A stretch of DNA of 64,000 bases from Marinomonas pollencensis (GCF_003387375.1 NZ_QUNG01000003.1:1-64000); one strand, 5' to 3'; shown: positions 48,806 to 57,664, numbered from the stretch's first letter. Program-made: numbers and translations. The notes: a model not told the origin generated them from the sequence alone.

Positions 48806-49660
48806 TTAATTTGGCATGTCTCGAGAGTTTAATAACCGGCTCACCCAGCCTTGCTCACTTCCTGCTGCCACTTCCCCAGTGCCAGAGTATGTAATTCGGG
48901 CATCGGCAACACGTTCAGAATCAACCGTATTATCTGGAGCAATATCCCTTTTTCTCACCACGCCAGTGAAACGCAAATACTCATTCCCCTGATTCAATTT
49001 AAGCCACTTTTCACCGCGCACTGCCATCAAACCATTGGGATAAACTCGGTAGACAGTCACCGTAATAATGCCCGCTAGGCTGTTGTTCTGATCCGCCGAA
49101 GCATTACCTGAAAAATTCGTTGTTTGAGCAGGGACATCGGTATCCATATTCAAGGTTTGCCCTAACACTTTAGGATCTGGAATGGTCGCTGAAGCAGTTT
49201 TGGAAATAGCGGCTGTGTTTGCCTTAGTGGACGTCGTACTCTCATTAAGGTTGATCGTTAAAATATCACCCACTTTGCTCGCGGTTTGATCACCAAAAAA
49301 CACATCTCCCATACTGGTATTATAAATGCCTCCACTAGGAGCCTGAGGTGCGTTAACACCATCTGGGTATACTGGTGCGTAAGCGGGATCATCTGATTGA
49401 ATATGCTCTGTCGTTTTAGGGCCAGACATAGGGTTTGCTGGATCAGGCACATAACCTTTGCGAGGGACTGGTTCCGGTTCTGGCTCCGCTTCAGCCGCCT
49501 CTTCGTCGTCATCCGCAACCGCATCGGCTACCGCATCTACCGCCGCAGCGCCCGCTCCTGCCGCTGCGGCATTAGCCACTTCTTGCTGATCTATATCCCA
49601 TGTTAAACAACCACTTAAACAGCTTGCTAATAGCACTAAGACCGCTAATTTGATATTCAT
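48806..49660 (-). CDS. flgH: flagellar L-ring lipoprotein FlgH with acidic low-complexity insert
   Basis: A 284-residue outer-membrane lipoprotein. The lipobox LSGC lies near residue 18. GDILTINLNESTTSTKAN and GEKWLKLNQGNEYLRFTGVVRKRDI are the FlgH core. Between them and the N-terminus, residues about 28-68 are an Ala/Asp/Glu/Pro-rich stretch (AAGAGAAAVDAVADAVADDD and EEAAEAEPEPEPVP), which makes the protein about 50 residues longer than usual. It lies 15 bases after flgG. Confidence 0.93.
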   Translation of the reverse strand: MNIKLAVLVLLASCLSGCLTWDIDQQEVANAAAAGAGAAAVDAVADAVADDDEEAAEAEPEPEPVPRKGYVPDPANPMSGPKTTEHIQSDDPAYAPVYPDGVNAPQAPSGGIYNTSMGDVFFGDQTASKVGDILTINLNESTTSTKANTAAISKTASATIPDPKVLGQTLNMDTDVPAQTTNFSGNASADQNNSLAGIITVTVYRVYPNGLMAVRGEKWLKLNQGNEYLRFTGVVRKRDIAPDNTVDSERVADARITYSGTGEVAAGSEQGWVSRLLNSRDMPN

Positions 49661-49675
49661 ATTGGCACACCAATC

Positions 49676-50461
49676 CTAAAGCTGCTGTATAGCAAAGCTC
49701 ATCATACCATCTGCTGATGCAATCACTTTAGAGTTCATCTCATAAGCTCGCTGAGTGGTAATCATGTTCACCAGCTCTTCAATCGAATTCACATTTGAGG
49801 CTTCCAACATACCCTGGCCAAGTGTTCCTAAAGAATCCGTTCCTGGAGCACCAACAATCGCAGGGCCACTTGCATTGGTTTCTGTGTATAAATTCGCGCC
49901 GATAGAGTCAAGCCCTGTAGGGTTAACAAAACCAGCCAAATTAATAGCCCCTACTTGCTGCATGTCTGCCTGCCCAGCTTTTTTCACAGACACCACACCA
50001 TCTTGTGCAATATCAATTTCTGTTACATCTGGGTCAATTTGAATACCTGGGTCGATTAACAAGCCATTAGAAGTGACTAAATTTCCGTCACTGTTCAACT
50101 GCAAACTACCATTGCGGGTATAAGCCATAGTGCCATCTGGCTGTAATACCTGAAGAAAACCTCGCCCTTGAATAGCCACGTCTAGTTTTCTGTCTGTTAC
50201 GTTAAAGTCACCATCAGAAAAATCTTTCTGGGTTGCGCCAACCTTAACACCAGTACCCAACTGCAGACCGGAAGGTAATTCCGCATTTTGCGCACTCAGT
50301 CCGCCAGGGGCACGAACCGTTTTGTACATTAAGTCTTCGAACACAGCACGGTCTTTTTTAAACGCCGTTGTTGATACATTAGCCAAATTATTGGCAACAA
50401 CATTAAGCTGTTTATCCATGGCGCTTAAACCTGTTTTACTTACCCACAGCGCTGAATTCAT
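49676..50461 (-). CDS. flgG: flagellar distal rod protein FlgG
   Basis: A 261-residue rod protein with the N-terminal MNSALWVSKTGLSAMDKQLNVVANNLANVSTTAFKK and the C-terminal NVNSIEELVNMITTQRAYEMNSKVIASADGMM, the FlgG signature. Length is exactly that of the family. AGAGG precedes ATG 50461. It follows flgF after a 100-base gap. Confidence 0.96.
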   Translation of the reverse strand: MNSALWVSKTGLSAMDKQLNVVANNLANVSTTAFKKDRAVFEDLMYKTVRAPGGLSAQNAELPSGLQLGTGVKVGATQKDFSDGDFNVTDRKLDVAIQGRGFLQVLQPDGTMAYTRNGSLQLNSDGNLVTSNGLLIDPGIQIDPDVTEIDIAQDGVVSVKKAGQADMQQVGAINLAGFVNPTGLDSIGANLYTETNASGPAIVGAPGTDSLGTLGQGMLEASNVNSIEELVNMITTQRAYEMNSKVIASADGMMSFAIQQL

Positions 50462-50561
50462 AGAAGCCTCTTTTGTTATAACTGGTAAATTTTTGAATAC
50501 TAAAAAATGAAATACTTAAAAATATAAAAAACACTAAGCCAACAAACGGGCTCACTTAACG

Positions 50562-51308
50562 TTAAGCATTTCGCTGTAAAATTCTTGCTGATGCGGCACT
50601 GTCTTCTCGTATTGTGTCCATCATTTTGATATTCATTTCAAAGCGACGAGAAAGATCCATAATGTGCGTCATTTCTTCAACCGCATTAACATTGCTACCC
50701 TCAATAAACCCTGAGGCCAACTGAACATTTTGATCCGCACCAAGGTCTTGCCCAGGCACTTTTGTGTGAATCAACCCATCTTCTCCCTTGCGGATAGTGT
50801 CGGCCTCTGGATTAACCAATTTGATCTGGTCGATCACTGCCACTTCATTCGCAGCACCACCTTGCGGAACAATTGAAATAGAACCATCAGAGGCAATGGT
50901 AAGGCTTTCTAATGGCGGCAAAAAAACCGGACCATTATTTCCGACAACCGGTAAACCTCTGCCAGTTACCAGCTGACCTGCGGCGTTAATTTGTAAATCG
51001 CCAGCTCGGGTATAGGCTTCTTGGCCTTCACTGTCATACACAGAAATAAAACCTGACCCTTTAACTGCAACATCAAGATTTCGACCTGTTTGAATCATGT
51101 CGCCTTGCGAGTATCGAGTGGCAGGGTTTTCTGTCATAGCGTAGACACGGCTAGGAAAATGCTCGCCATTAACCTGCATGGATCGCGCTTGCTCAAAGTC
51201 CGCACGAAAGCCTGTTGTATTCACATTGGCTAAATTATTGGCGTGTATAGTTTGGGCATTCATCGTCTGTACACCCCCACTCATTGCAAGATACAAGGCT
51301 CTATCCAT
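50562..51308 (-). CDS. flgF: flagellar proximal rod protein FlgF
   Basis: A 248-residue rod protein. MDRALYLAMSGGVQTMNAQTIHANNLANVNTTGFRADF at the start and NVNAVEEMTHIMDLSRRFEMNIKMM at the end are diagnostic. ATG 51308 is used since GAGGG lies 8 bases upstream; the ATG at 51314 is too near that site. It is the first gene after a strong terminator behind flgE. Confidence 0.95.
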   Translation of the reverse strand: MDRALYLAMSGGVQTMNAQTIHANNLANVNTTGFRADFEQARSMQVNGEHFPSRVYAMTENPATRYSQGDMIQTGRNLDVAVKGSGFISVYDSEGQEAYTRAGDLQINAAGQLVTGRGLPVVGNNGPVFLPPLESLTIASDGSISIVPQGGAANEVAVIDQIKLVNPEADTIRKGEDGLIHTKVPGQDLGADQNVQLASGFIEGSNVNAVEEMTHIMDLSRRFEMNIKMMDTIREDSAASARILQRNA

Positions 51309-51350
51309 TACCATTTCCCTCAATAAACAACTCTCTATTAGGGTATTACT

Positions 51351-51367
51351 ATCAAAAAGCGTACCAA
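51351..51367 (-). promoter_or_regulatory. weak candidate sigma-54 promoter for flgF
   Basis: On the minus strand TTGGTACG-CTTT-TTGAT, with two mismatches to TTGGCACG-N4-TTGCW; the -12 GC is replaced by GA. It sits just after the flgE terminator and 43 bases before flgF, where a new promoter is needed. Confidence 0.35.
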
Positions 51368-51392
51368 CTCAAAGAAAAAACAAAAAAGATGC

Positions 51393-51430
51393 AAAAAAAA
51401 AGCCGCAATAGAAGACTATTTGCGGCTTTT
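51393..51430 (-). terminator. strong terminator between flgE and flgF
   Basis: On the minus strand AAGCCGCAAATAG pairs with CTATTGCGGCTT (one bulged A) around TCTT and is followed by nine T residues. It splits the rod/hook cluster into flgBCDE and flgFGHIJ units. Confidence 0.9.
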
Positions 51431-51449
51431 CTGGAAATCAAAAATGCGA

Positions 51450-53147
51450 TTAACGTAGATTTATTATCGTCTGTGTTACCGTATTTTCAGTTTCTAATGT
51501 CTTAGAGTTTGCCTGATAGTTACGCTGCGCCTCTATAAGAGCAACCAATTCAGAGGTCAAATCCACATTCGACTCCTCAAGTGCCCCACCTTGCACGCTC
51601 CCTAGGGTGCCACTATTTGGTCGACCAACACTCGCAGGACCAGAATCTTTGCCCGCTACCCATGCCGTATCACCATCTGGCACCAAACCGTCAGTATTAT
51701 CAAAGGTTGCCAAAGCTAACTGGCCAAGTGTTGCCGTTTGCTGGTTAGTATAAGTGGCAATAAGGTTACCATCCTCATCAAACGACACCCCTTGAAGCTC
51801 ACCAGCTGAAAACCCATCTTGCTTAAATTCATCAGTACTATCGAGAGCGAACTGAGTCGAGCCTGTAAGGTCAACTGGGATAATAGAATTTCGGTTTGTT
51901 GGGTCAAACCCTTCAATTTGCAGCTGTACTGGTTGAGGAGAACCAAAAGGTGGAATACCTTTATAAGCACCAGACAAGTTACCCGCAGGGTCAAAAGTGA
52001 CGACCGTATCTTTCTCCAAGTAACGCTTATTCTCACCTGTGGTTGGGTCAATATAAGACTCTTTACCATCCACAGTTGCACGCAACTCATAGGTATTATC
52101 TTCACCTTGCTGAATAAAGTAATACCCCAGCGTGTGTGTCTCACCTAGCGCATCATAAACATTTTTAGTGTTACCGTAGCTGTATGAAGACGGGTCTGTT
52201 GGGTCAAACGCAGGGCGCGCAATATTATCTGGCGTACGGACCAAAGTTGGATCCAATGTCCCAGCGATCGCCACCCCATTCAAGGTACCACCCGCTGCGA
52301 TAGGATTCTGAGTCAAATTCGCAATATCGGCAACAGTTGGCTCTGTTGCGCCGCTGTACAACAAAGCAAATGGCGGCTCATCAACGCCATCACCATTATA
52401 ATCCGTAGTCTCAGCACCATTGAAAGTGGCGTAAGTTGGCTGCATAAACGGCGCACCAGTATCGTCTGTCGACTTACCATCAACCGTTGCATAAACCTCA
52501 TAAGTATTAGGCATTTTGCTTTTGGCATAATAGTAACTAATCAAGTGATTGTTCCCATTGCCATCTGCTACCGTTTGCGTCTGAGTGTAATCGTAAGTGT
52601 CTGGGTTGGCTGGATCAAAATCCGCTCGAATATACGGCGGCACATCCTCCCCTTCAGAGTTTAAGTTCACTTTTAGATTTACTTCAGAAGTAGCCTTAGG
52701 AGGAATTCGAGCAGTGGGCACCACCATGTCTTCTAAGTTACCGCCAATAATACCATCAACCGCGTTATAACCTTGCACCTTGGCACCTGAGTTCGTCACC
52801 AAGTTTCCATCTGCATTTAACTTAAACTCACCCGCACGCGTAAAAGCTTGAGTGCCAGCCCCGGCATCCAATACAAAGAACCCAGTGCCATCGACCGCCA
52901 AATCCAAATTGTTATCAGTATAGGCTAGATTACCGGATGAAAACTCTTGAGAAACACTTGCGACGCTCACGCCGGAGCCAATGATGTTACTACTCCCAGC
53001 ACCTAGCACGTTGCTGTTGTACAAATCATTAAATTCGATGCGTGATTTTTTAAAACCCGTTGTGTCCGCGTTGGCAATATTGTTACCGGTCACGCTTAAA
53101 TAGTCAGCAGACGCTTTAATACCTGATAATGCTGTATTGAAACCCAT
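51450..53147 (-). CDS. flgE: flagellar hook protein FlgE with internal duplication
   Basis: A 565-residue hook protein. MGFNTALSGIKASADYLSVTGNNIANADTTGFKKSRIEFND at the N-terminus and ESNVDLTSELVALIEAQRNYQANSKTLETENTV at the C-terminus are the FlgE ends. It is longer than the usual 400-450 residues because a D2-type segment occurs twice: residues about 177-224 and 314-361 share an FDPxxPxxYxY...YY...NTYEvxATVDGK pattern. It is the last gene of flgBCDE, 12 bases after flgD. Confidence 0.94.
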   Translation of the reverse strand: MGFNTALSGIKASADYLSVTGNNIANADTTGFKKSRIEFNDLYNSNVLGAGSSNIIGSGVSVASVSQEFSSGNLAYTDNNLDLAVDGTGFFVLDAGAGTQAFTRAGEFKLNADGNLVTNSGAKVQGYNAVDGIIGGNLEDMVVPTARIPPKATSEVNLKVNLNSEGEDVPPYIRADFDPANPDTYDYTQTQTVADGNGNNHLISYYYAKSKMPNTYEVYATVDGKSTDDTGAPFMQPTYATFNGAETTDYNGDGVDEPPFALLYSGATEPTVADIANLTQNPIAAGGTLNGVAIAGTLDPTLVRTPDNIARPAFDPTDPSSYSYGNTKNVYDALGETHTLGYYFIQQGEDNTYELRATVDGKESYIDPTTGENKRYLEKDTVVTFDPAGNLSGAYKGIPPFGSPQPVQLQIEGFDPTNRNSIIPVDLTGSTQFALDSTDEFKQDGFSAGELQGVSFDEDGNLIATYTNQQTATLGQLALATFDNTDGLVPDGDTAWVAGKDSGPASVGRPNSGTLGSVQGGALEESNVDLTSELVALIEAQRNYQANSKTLETENTVTQTIINLR

Positions 53148-53159
53148 ATTACGCTCCAG

Positions 53160-53873
53160 TTATCCTAATATTTCCAATTCGTTTGTTAGCTTAACTTTGC
53201 CGTGATTCTCGACGTTCAAAACCGTACCATCAGCACCATTAATCGTGACCCCTTGAATACGACTAGGCAGCTGAGTCGTTAAAGCAGACACCTCCCCCTT
53301 ATCATTTACCATTGAGGCGGCAAAACGATATTCACCAGGCGGCAAAACATTTCCGGCATCGTCTTTCTTATCCCAATCAAATTGCCCTGTATCCAACTTA
53401 GCGGTACGGACTAATTGATCATTGGCATCATAAATTTTTAGCGTGGCAGACTTTGCGCCTTCCGGCAGCACGGTACGCAAGGCTACATCCTCTTGCGACT
53501 CTGTCACTGTTGTCTTATCTGCCTTCATCATCAACGACTTACCAACCAAGCTAGATGCTCCCAATGCTTGGTTAGAAGTCAACGACGTCGTCATGTTTTT
53601 TAACTGGTCAGAGATACTCGAGAGTTTTTCAAGCGAGCTAAACTGAGACATTTGCGACACCATGTCATTGGTGTCTTGTGGTGCTGTAGGGTCTTGCCCT
53701 TTTAACTGCTCGATATAAAGCTTCAAAAATACGTTTTTATCCGCAAGACCACCGGTGGCGTCTTTCTCCGCCACACTATCTGGCTTTTCTATGCCAGCTT
53801 TGGACTTTGCGCCATCGGTACCGTATTGAGATATCAGGCCTCTTAACCCATTATTATCTGATATATTCGCCAT
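53160..53873 (-). CDS. flgD: flagellar hook assembly protein FlgD
   Basis: A 237-residue scaffold cap for hook growth. The N-terminal KNVFLKLYIEQLKGQDPTAPQDTNDMVSQMSQFSSLEKL is the FlgD signature, and the C-terminal Ig-like FlgD domain follows (residues about 110-225, with DGTVLNVENHGKVKLTNELEI). It lies 9 bases after flgC. Confidence 0.94.
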   Translation of the reverse strand: MANISDNNGLRGLISQYGTDGAKSKAGIEKPDSVAEKDATGGLADKNVFLKLYIEQLKGQDPTAPQDTNDMVSQMSQFSSLEKLSSISDQLKNMTTSLTSNQALGASSLVGKSLMMKADKTTVTESQEDVALRTVLPEGAKSATLKIYDANDQLVRTAKLDTGQFDWDKKDDAGNVLPPGEYRFAASMVNDKGEVSALTTQLPSRIQGVTINGADGTVLNVENHGKVKLTNELEILG

Positions 53874-53882
53874 CTCTCACCC

Positions 53883-54332
53883 CTATGACTGTCCTAGCGT
53901 AAGCATTTTTTGCATCATGCTTTTCGCTGAATTCATAATTTCCACATTGGTCTGAAAGGATCGAGAGGCAGACATCATATCCGCCATTTCTTCAATCGGA
54001 TTAACATTAGGGTAGTACACATACCCATCTTCGTTAGCCATTGGATTATCCGGCTCATAACGTGGCTTTAATGGCGCATCGGACTCAACAATACCATCCA
54101 CTTTCACCCCGATTCCTGCCCCGATATCATCAGCCCCAGCACCATTCCAGCCGCTTTTTTGCATCTCATCATTCATCATTTGAGAAAAAACCGGCTTACG
54201 AGCTCGATATGTCTGGTCTGCAGAGCTGGCCACACTGTCTACATTGGCCATATTACTTGCCACCGTGTTCAGACGAATTGTTTGGGCACTCATTGCAGAC
54301 CCGGAAATCGTAAAAATATTACTAAGAGACAT
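53883..54332 (-). CDS. flgC: flagellar proximal rod protein FlgC
   Basis: A 149-residue rod protein with IFTISGSAMSAQTIRLNTVASNMANVDS at the start and YYPNVNPIEEMADMMSASRSFQTNVEIMNSAKSMMQKMLTLGQ at the end. Length is slightly above E. coli FlgC (134). It follows flgB after 5 bases. Confidence 0.94.
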   Translation of the reverse strand: MSLSNIFTISGSAMSAQTIRLNTVASNMANVDSVASSADQTYRARKPVFSQMMNDEMQKSGWNGAGADDIGAGIGVKVDGIVESDAPLKPRYEPDNPMANEDGYVYYPNVNPIEEMADMMSASRSFQTNVEIMNSAKSMMQKMLTLGQS

Positions 54333-54337
54333 AACGA

Positions 54338-54730
54338 TTAATTCCCTGTGAGGGCTTTTTTCAGGCCACTAATTTTTCTGTCTAAAAACATAAAGCTAGT
54401 ATCAAACTGCATGGAGTTCTGTGCGTACTCAGCTTGCTCACGCTGCATATCAACGGTATTGCCGTCTAATGATGGTTGACTTGGGTTGCGATACAGCAGA
54501 CCGCTGCTCTCGCCCATTGTGCTATTACCCTGTATATGGCGATCATTGTCACTCGCTAAACGCAGTTTGCTTTGCTCATTGTTAAACATTGAGTCGAAGG
54601 AAATGTCTCTCGCCTTATAATTTGGCGTATCTGCATTAGCAATATTATTGGCTAGAACAGAAGCTCTCTCACTTCTAAATTCCAGCATCTTGTCATGCCC
54701 TGCAAACGCTTGATTAAATGATATGGCCAC
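54338..54730 (-). CDS. flgB: flagellar proximal rod protein FlgB
   Basis: A 130-residue rod protein, first gene of flgBCDE. ISFNQAFAGHDKMLEFRSERASVLANNIANADTPNYKARDISF is the family signature. A GTG start at 54730 is supported by an ideal AGGAGG four bases upstream. A sigma-54 promoter lies 42 bases upstream. Confidence 0.94.
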   Translation of the reverse strand: MAISFNQAFAGHDKMLEFRSERASVLANNIANADTPNYKARDISFDSMFNNEQSKLRLASDNDRHIQGNSTMGESSGLLYRNPSQPSLDGNTVDMQREQAEYAQNSMQFDTSFMFLDRKISGLKKALTGN

Positions 54731-54771
54731 GCCACCTCCTAACGACTAATACTTAAAGCTTTGATTTTAAT

Positions 54772-54789
54772 AAGCAATATCAATGCCAA
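54772..54789 (-). promoter_or_regulatory. sigma-54 promoter of flgBCDE
   Basis: On the minus strand TTGGCATTGATATTGCTT: the -24 GG and -12 GC are exactly 10 bases apart and the flanks match TTGGCAC-N5-TTGCW. Middle-class flagellar operons of polar flagellates are usually driven by RpoN with FlrC/FleR. Confidence 0.8.
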
Positions 54790-54873
54790 TTAATTTATCT
54801 TTATTTATCAATAGCTTAGAATTTAAAAAAATGAAATCGGCAAAAAACGGCAAGCTAATCCAACCTCCAGAAA

Positions 54874-54909
54874 CAAAAAAAGCCACGCTTGGCAATCAAG
54901 GCATGGCTT
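54874..54909 (-). terminator. terminator after cheR
   Basis: On the minus strand AAGCCATGCCTTG pairs with CAAGCGTGGCTT (one G-U pair and one bulge) and runs into seven T residues, 30 bases past the cheR stop. It insulates cheVR from flgBCDE. Confidence 0.85.
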
Positions 54910-54938
54910 ATTAAGAAGAGACTCTTTTGTTGCAGGTA

Positions 54939-55778
54939 TTATCTTAGCGACTTGGCTTTATAAACAATCCCTGGGTGACACTGAACAATTTCAAACAAAG
55001 AAGACAGACCACTTAGCGCCTCAGAGCCTCCTAAAAATAAATACCCTCCAGGATTAAGAGAGGCATGCATACGCTTCAAAATATCGAGTTTGCGCTCTCC
55101 ATCGAAATAAATCAGAACATTTCGACAGAAAATTATGTCGAATTTTCCCAATGATGCAAACGAGTCAATCAAGTTTAAATACCTAAAATCTACCCGTGCT
55201 CTCAAATGGGGTTTTATTTTCCAGGTGGAGGCGTCTATTTTATCAAAATACTTATTTTGTAAATCGGCACCAAGCCCTCGAGCGATCGCCAAACTATCGT
55301 ACTCTCCCTGCTTAGCATGCTGAAGAATATTAGTGCAAATGTCCGTCGCAACAATCCTTTCTCCAGCTTTCAAAGCACTCGGTTTTAACGCCTTATACTC
55401 ATCAATAACCATACTAATAGAATAGGGCTCTTGACCTGTAGAGGACGCCGCAGACCATATTTTTAGCGGCCTTTCTGTCATTTCTGGCAGCACTTTATTT
55501 CTCAGAATCGTAAAAGGATGAGAGTCACGAAACCACAAGGTTTCATTGGTCGTCATCGCATTAATCACTTCTTCCTTCAGGCGCGCGTTACCAGTACGCT
55601 CCAACGCATCAACTAATTGCTCAATTTTAGTATACTTTTCTCTTTCGAGAATTTTGCCTAAACGACTAGCGACAAGGTATTGTTTATTCTCACTCAGTGA
55701 AATCCCACACGCTTTTTGCAGAAAATTTCTAAACCTAAGATAGCCATTTGGTGTAATTGCATTTGTACTACTGAGCAT
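54939..55778 (-). CDS. cheR: chemotaxis protein methyltransferase CheR
   Basis: A 279-residue methyltransferase that adds methyl groups to chemoreceptor glutamates using SAM. The N-terminal helical domain (YLRFRNFLQKACGISLSENKQYLVASRL) and the catalytic part (IWSAASSTGQEPYSISM, DIIFCRNVLIYFD, GGYLFLGGSE) are complete. ATG 55778 has AGGAG upstream and matches the family start. It follows cheV, as in Pseudomonas and Vibrio flagellar clusters. Confidence 0.95.
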   Translation of the reverse strand: MLSSTNAITPNGYLRFRNFLQKACGISLSENKQYLVASRLGKILEREKYTKIEQLVDALERTGNARLKEEVINAMTTNETLWFRDSHPFTILRNKVLPEMTERPLKIWSAASSTGQEPYSISMVIDEYKALKPSALKAGERIVATDICTNILQHAKQGEYDSLAIARGLGADLQNKYFDKIDASTWKIKPHLRARVDFRYLNLIDSFASLGKFDIIFCRNVLIYFDGERKLDILKRMHASLNPGGYLFLGGSEALSGLSSLFEIVQCHPGIVYKAKSLR

Positions 55779-55843
55779 TAAAACTCCTAAAACAGCAGAG
55801 ATCATAAGCGCCTTTGAGTACACACTCCCAAAAACACAATTTA

Positions 55844-56773
55844 CTAATCAGCTTGAACCTGCACCGTTTCAATGGCCAAGCGGGCCAACTCATCTGGCTG
55901 AAACTTAGCTAAAAAGCCATCAGCTCCCACTTTCTTAACCATCGCTTCGTTAAAAACACCACTTAATGACGTGTGCAGGAGAATGAATAAATCCTGCAAA
56001 CGACTGTCATTACGAATCGCTGTCGTTAAAGTATAACCATCCATTTCTGGCATTTCGATATCAGAAATGACCATGGCAAACTCTTTGGTAACATCCGCTC
56101 CATCTGCCACCATTCCCTGTAAATATTCCAACGCTTCACGACCGTCATTCAACACCGTCGTTTCAAAGCCTACCTGCTCCATACAACGCTTGATTTGCTT
56201 ACGGGCCACAGATGAATCATCAACAATAAGAATATGGTGCTTTTTAGCATTCGCGTGAACACCTTCACTGACAATCCCATCAGAGATATCCTGACGTGTT
56301 GGCGCCACTTCAGATAAAATCTGCTCCACGTCAATAATTTCAACCATTTCCTGGTCTACTTGACAGACAGCAGTAAGATAGTTGTCATTGATCAAACCTT
56401 TTGGTGGCGGCTGAATGTCACTCCAGTTCATGTTGACAATTCGCTCTACACCTCGCACCAAGAAACCCTGAATACGGCGATTATATTCGGTAATAATGAC
56501 AAAACATTGCGCGATGTTTTCCATCGGGCTAGCGCCAGTCGCCAACCCCAAGTCTAGAATAGGAATAGTGCCACCACGAATATGAGCAACGCCTCGCACT
56601 ACCGAACTACTGTGCGGTAAAGCGGTTAATTTAGGACACTGCAACACTTCCTTCACTTTAAACACATTAATCCCGTATATCTGCTTTCCATTCAGACGAA
56701 AAAGCAATAATTCGAGGCGGTTCTCCCCAACTAGTTGGGTACGCTGGTTAACGCTCTCGAGAACACTAGCCAT
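55844..56773 (-). CDS. cheV: chemotaxis coupling protein CheV
   Basis: A 309-residue fusion of a CheW-like domain (residues about 20-155; LLLFRLNGKQIYGINVFKVKEVL, VRGVAHIRGGTIPILDL) and a response receiver domain (about 175-305; HILIVDDSSVARKQI, phospho-acceptor in VISDIEMPEMDG). It couples receptors to CheA in a phosphorylation-dependent way. AGGAGA precedes ATG 56773. It is divergent from flgA. Confidence 0.95.
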   Translation of the reverse strand: MASVLESVNQRTQLVGENRLELLLFRLNGKQIYGINVFKVKEVLQCPKLTALPHSSSVVRGVAHIRGGTIPILDLGLATGASPMENIAQCFVIITEYNRRIQGFLVRGVERIVNMNWSDIQPPPKGLINDNYLTAVCQVDQEMVEIIDVEQILSEVAPTRQDISDGIVSEGVHANAKKHHILIVDDSSVARKQIKRCMEQVGFETTVLNDGREALEYLQGMVADGADVTKEFAMVISDIEMPEMDGYTLTTAIRNDSRLQDLFILLHTSLSGVFNEAMVKKVGADGFLAKFQPDELARLAIETVQVQAD

Positions 56774-56903
56774 AAATGTCTCCTAAAAAAATGTATACGT
56801 AAAGTGAGTATTAAGTCAGACTCATTAATATTAAAATATAAGCCATAATAGAGTGATTATCTCTATTTTACTAATAACTTAACAATACCAAAGAGAGTTT
56901 ATT

Positions 56904-57596
56904 ATGTCGTCAATAAGGCTAATAATAGCCTTTGCTTGTCTCCAAGCCAGCCACAGCTTTGCCTTATCGATCACTGAACAAATACACAAGTATATTAATC
57001 TGGTTGAGATCCCAAGGATCGCCACGGTATACCCTGATGCAGACATTGAAATCTCACTGAACAACCAAGCAGCTCTAAGCTACTTACCCGCCTGTCAAGA
57101 CGCCAATATACAGATAGAAAACCAAAGGCCAAATGCCTCAAAACGCACGACCTATGCAATACACTGTAATTCACCTGAATGGAAATCCTTCGTTCCCGTC
57201 ACTCAATCCATCCTAATATCAGCATTTAAGGTGACCACTCCAATCAATCGCGGCCAGGCAATCACGCCACAAAACACCAGCATTGGGCAAGTGGATATCA
57301 CCAGTCTGCGAGGTCAGGTGTATACCAAAAGCCACCCACCTTTCGGACTAATCGCTTCTCGCAATTTGCGCATCAATGCTTTCATTACTGATAAGGTCAC
57401 CAAACAACCTACTTTAATCAAAAAGGGTGAGCGTATTTTAATCACCGCCAGAACAGGCAACATTGTTGTCAAAATGAATGGAAAAGCGCTGGAAAATGGC
57501 ATTAAAGACCAACAAATTAGAGTGCAAAATACCAGTTCTGGGCGAATTATATACGCAAAAGTTGTAACCGACAGTGAGGTTCTTGTAAACTACTAA
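56904..57596 (+). CDS. flgA: flagellar P-ring assembly chaperone FlgA
   Basis: A 230-residue periplasmic chaperone for FlgI. A short hydrophobic signal (IRLIIAFACLQASHSFA) is followed by the FlgA/SAF-type C-terminal domain, with VTTPINRGQAITPQN, ASRNLRINAFITDKV, LIKKGERILITARTGNIVVKMNGKALENG in sequence. GAGAG lies before ATG 56904. First gene of the rightward flgA-flgM-flgN set. Confidence 0.9.
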   Translation: MSSIRLIIAFACLQASHSFALSITEQIHKYINLVEIPRIATVYPDADIEISLNNQAALSYLPACQDANIQIENQRPNASKRTTYAIHCNSPEWKSFVPVTQSILISAFKVTTPINRGQAITPQNTSIGQVDITSLRGQVYTKSHPPFGLIASRNLRINAFITDKVTKQPTLIKKGERILITARTGNIVVKMNGKALENGIKDQQIRVQNTSSGRIIYAKVVTDSEVLVNY

Positions 57597-57637
57597 ACTG
57601 TGTTTCATTGCGATCTATAAATAACGACTTTTTCTGC

Positions 57638-57664
57638 TAAAGTTTTTTCAAATAAAGCCGTTAA
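57638..57664 (+). promoter_or_regulatory. sigma-28 (FliA) promoter of flgMN
   Basis: TAAAGTTT, 11 bases, GCCGTTAA: a perfect -35 half and one mismatch in the -10 half, 37 bases before the flgM start. It gives flgM its own late promoter in addition to read-through from flgA. Confidence 0.9.
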
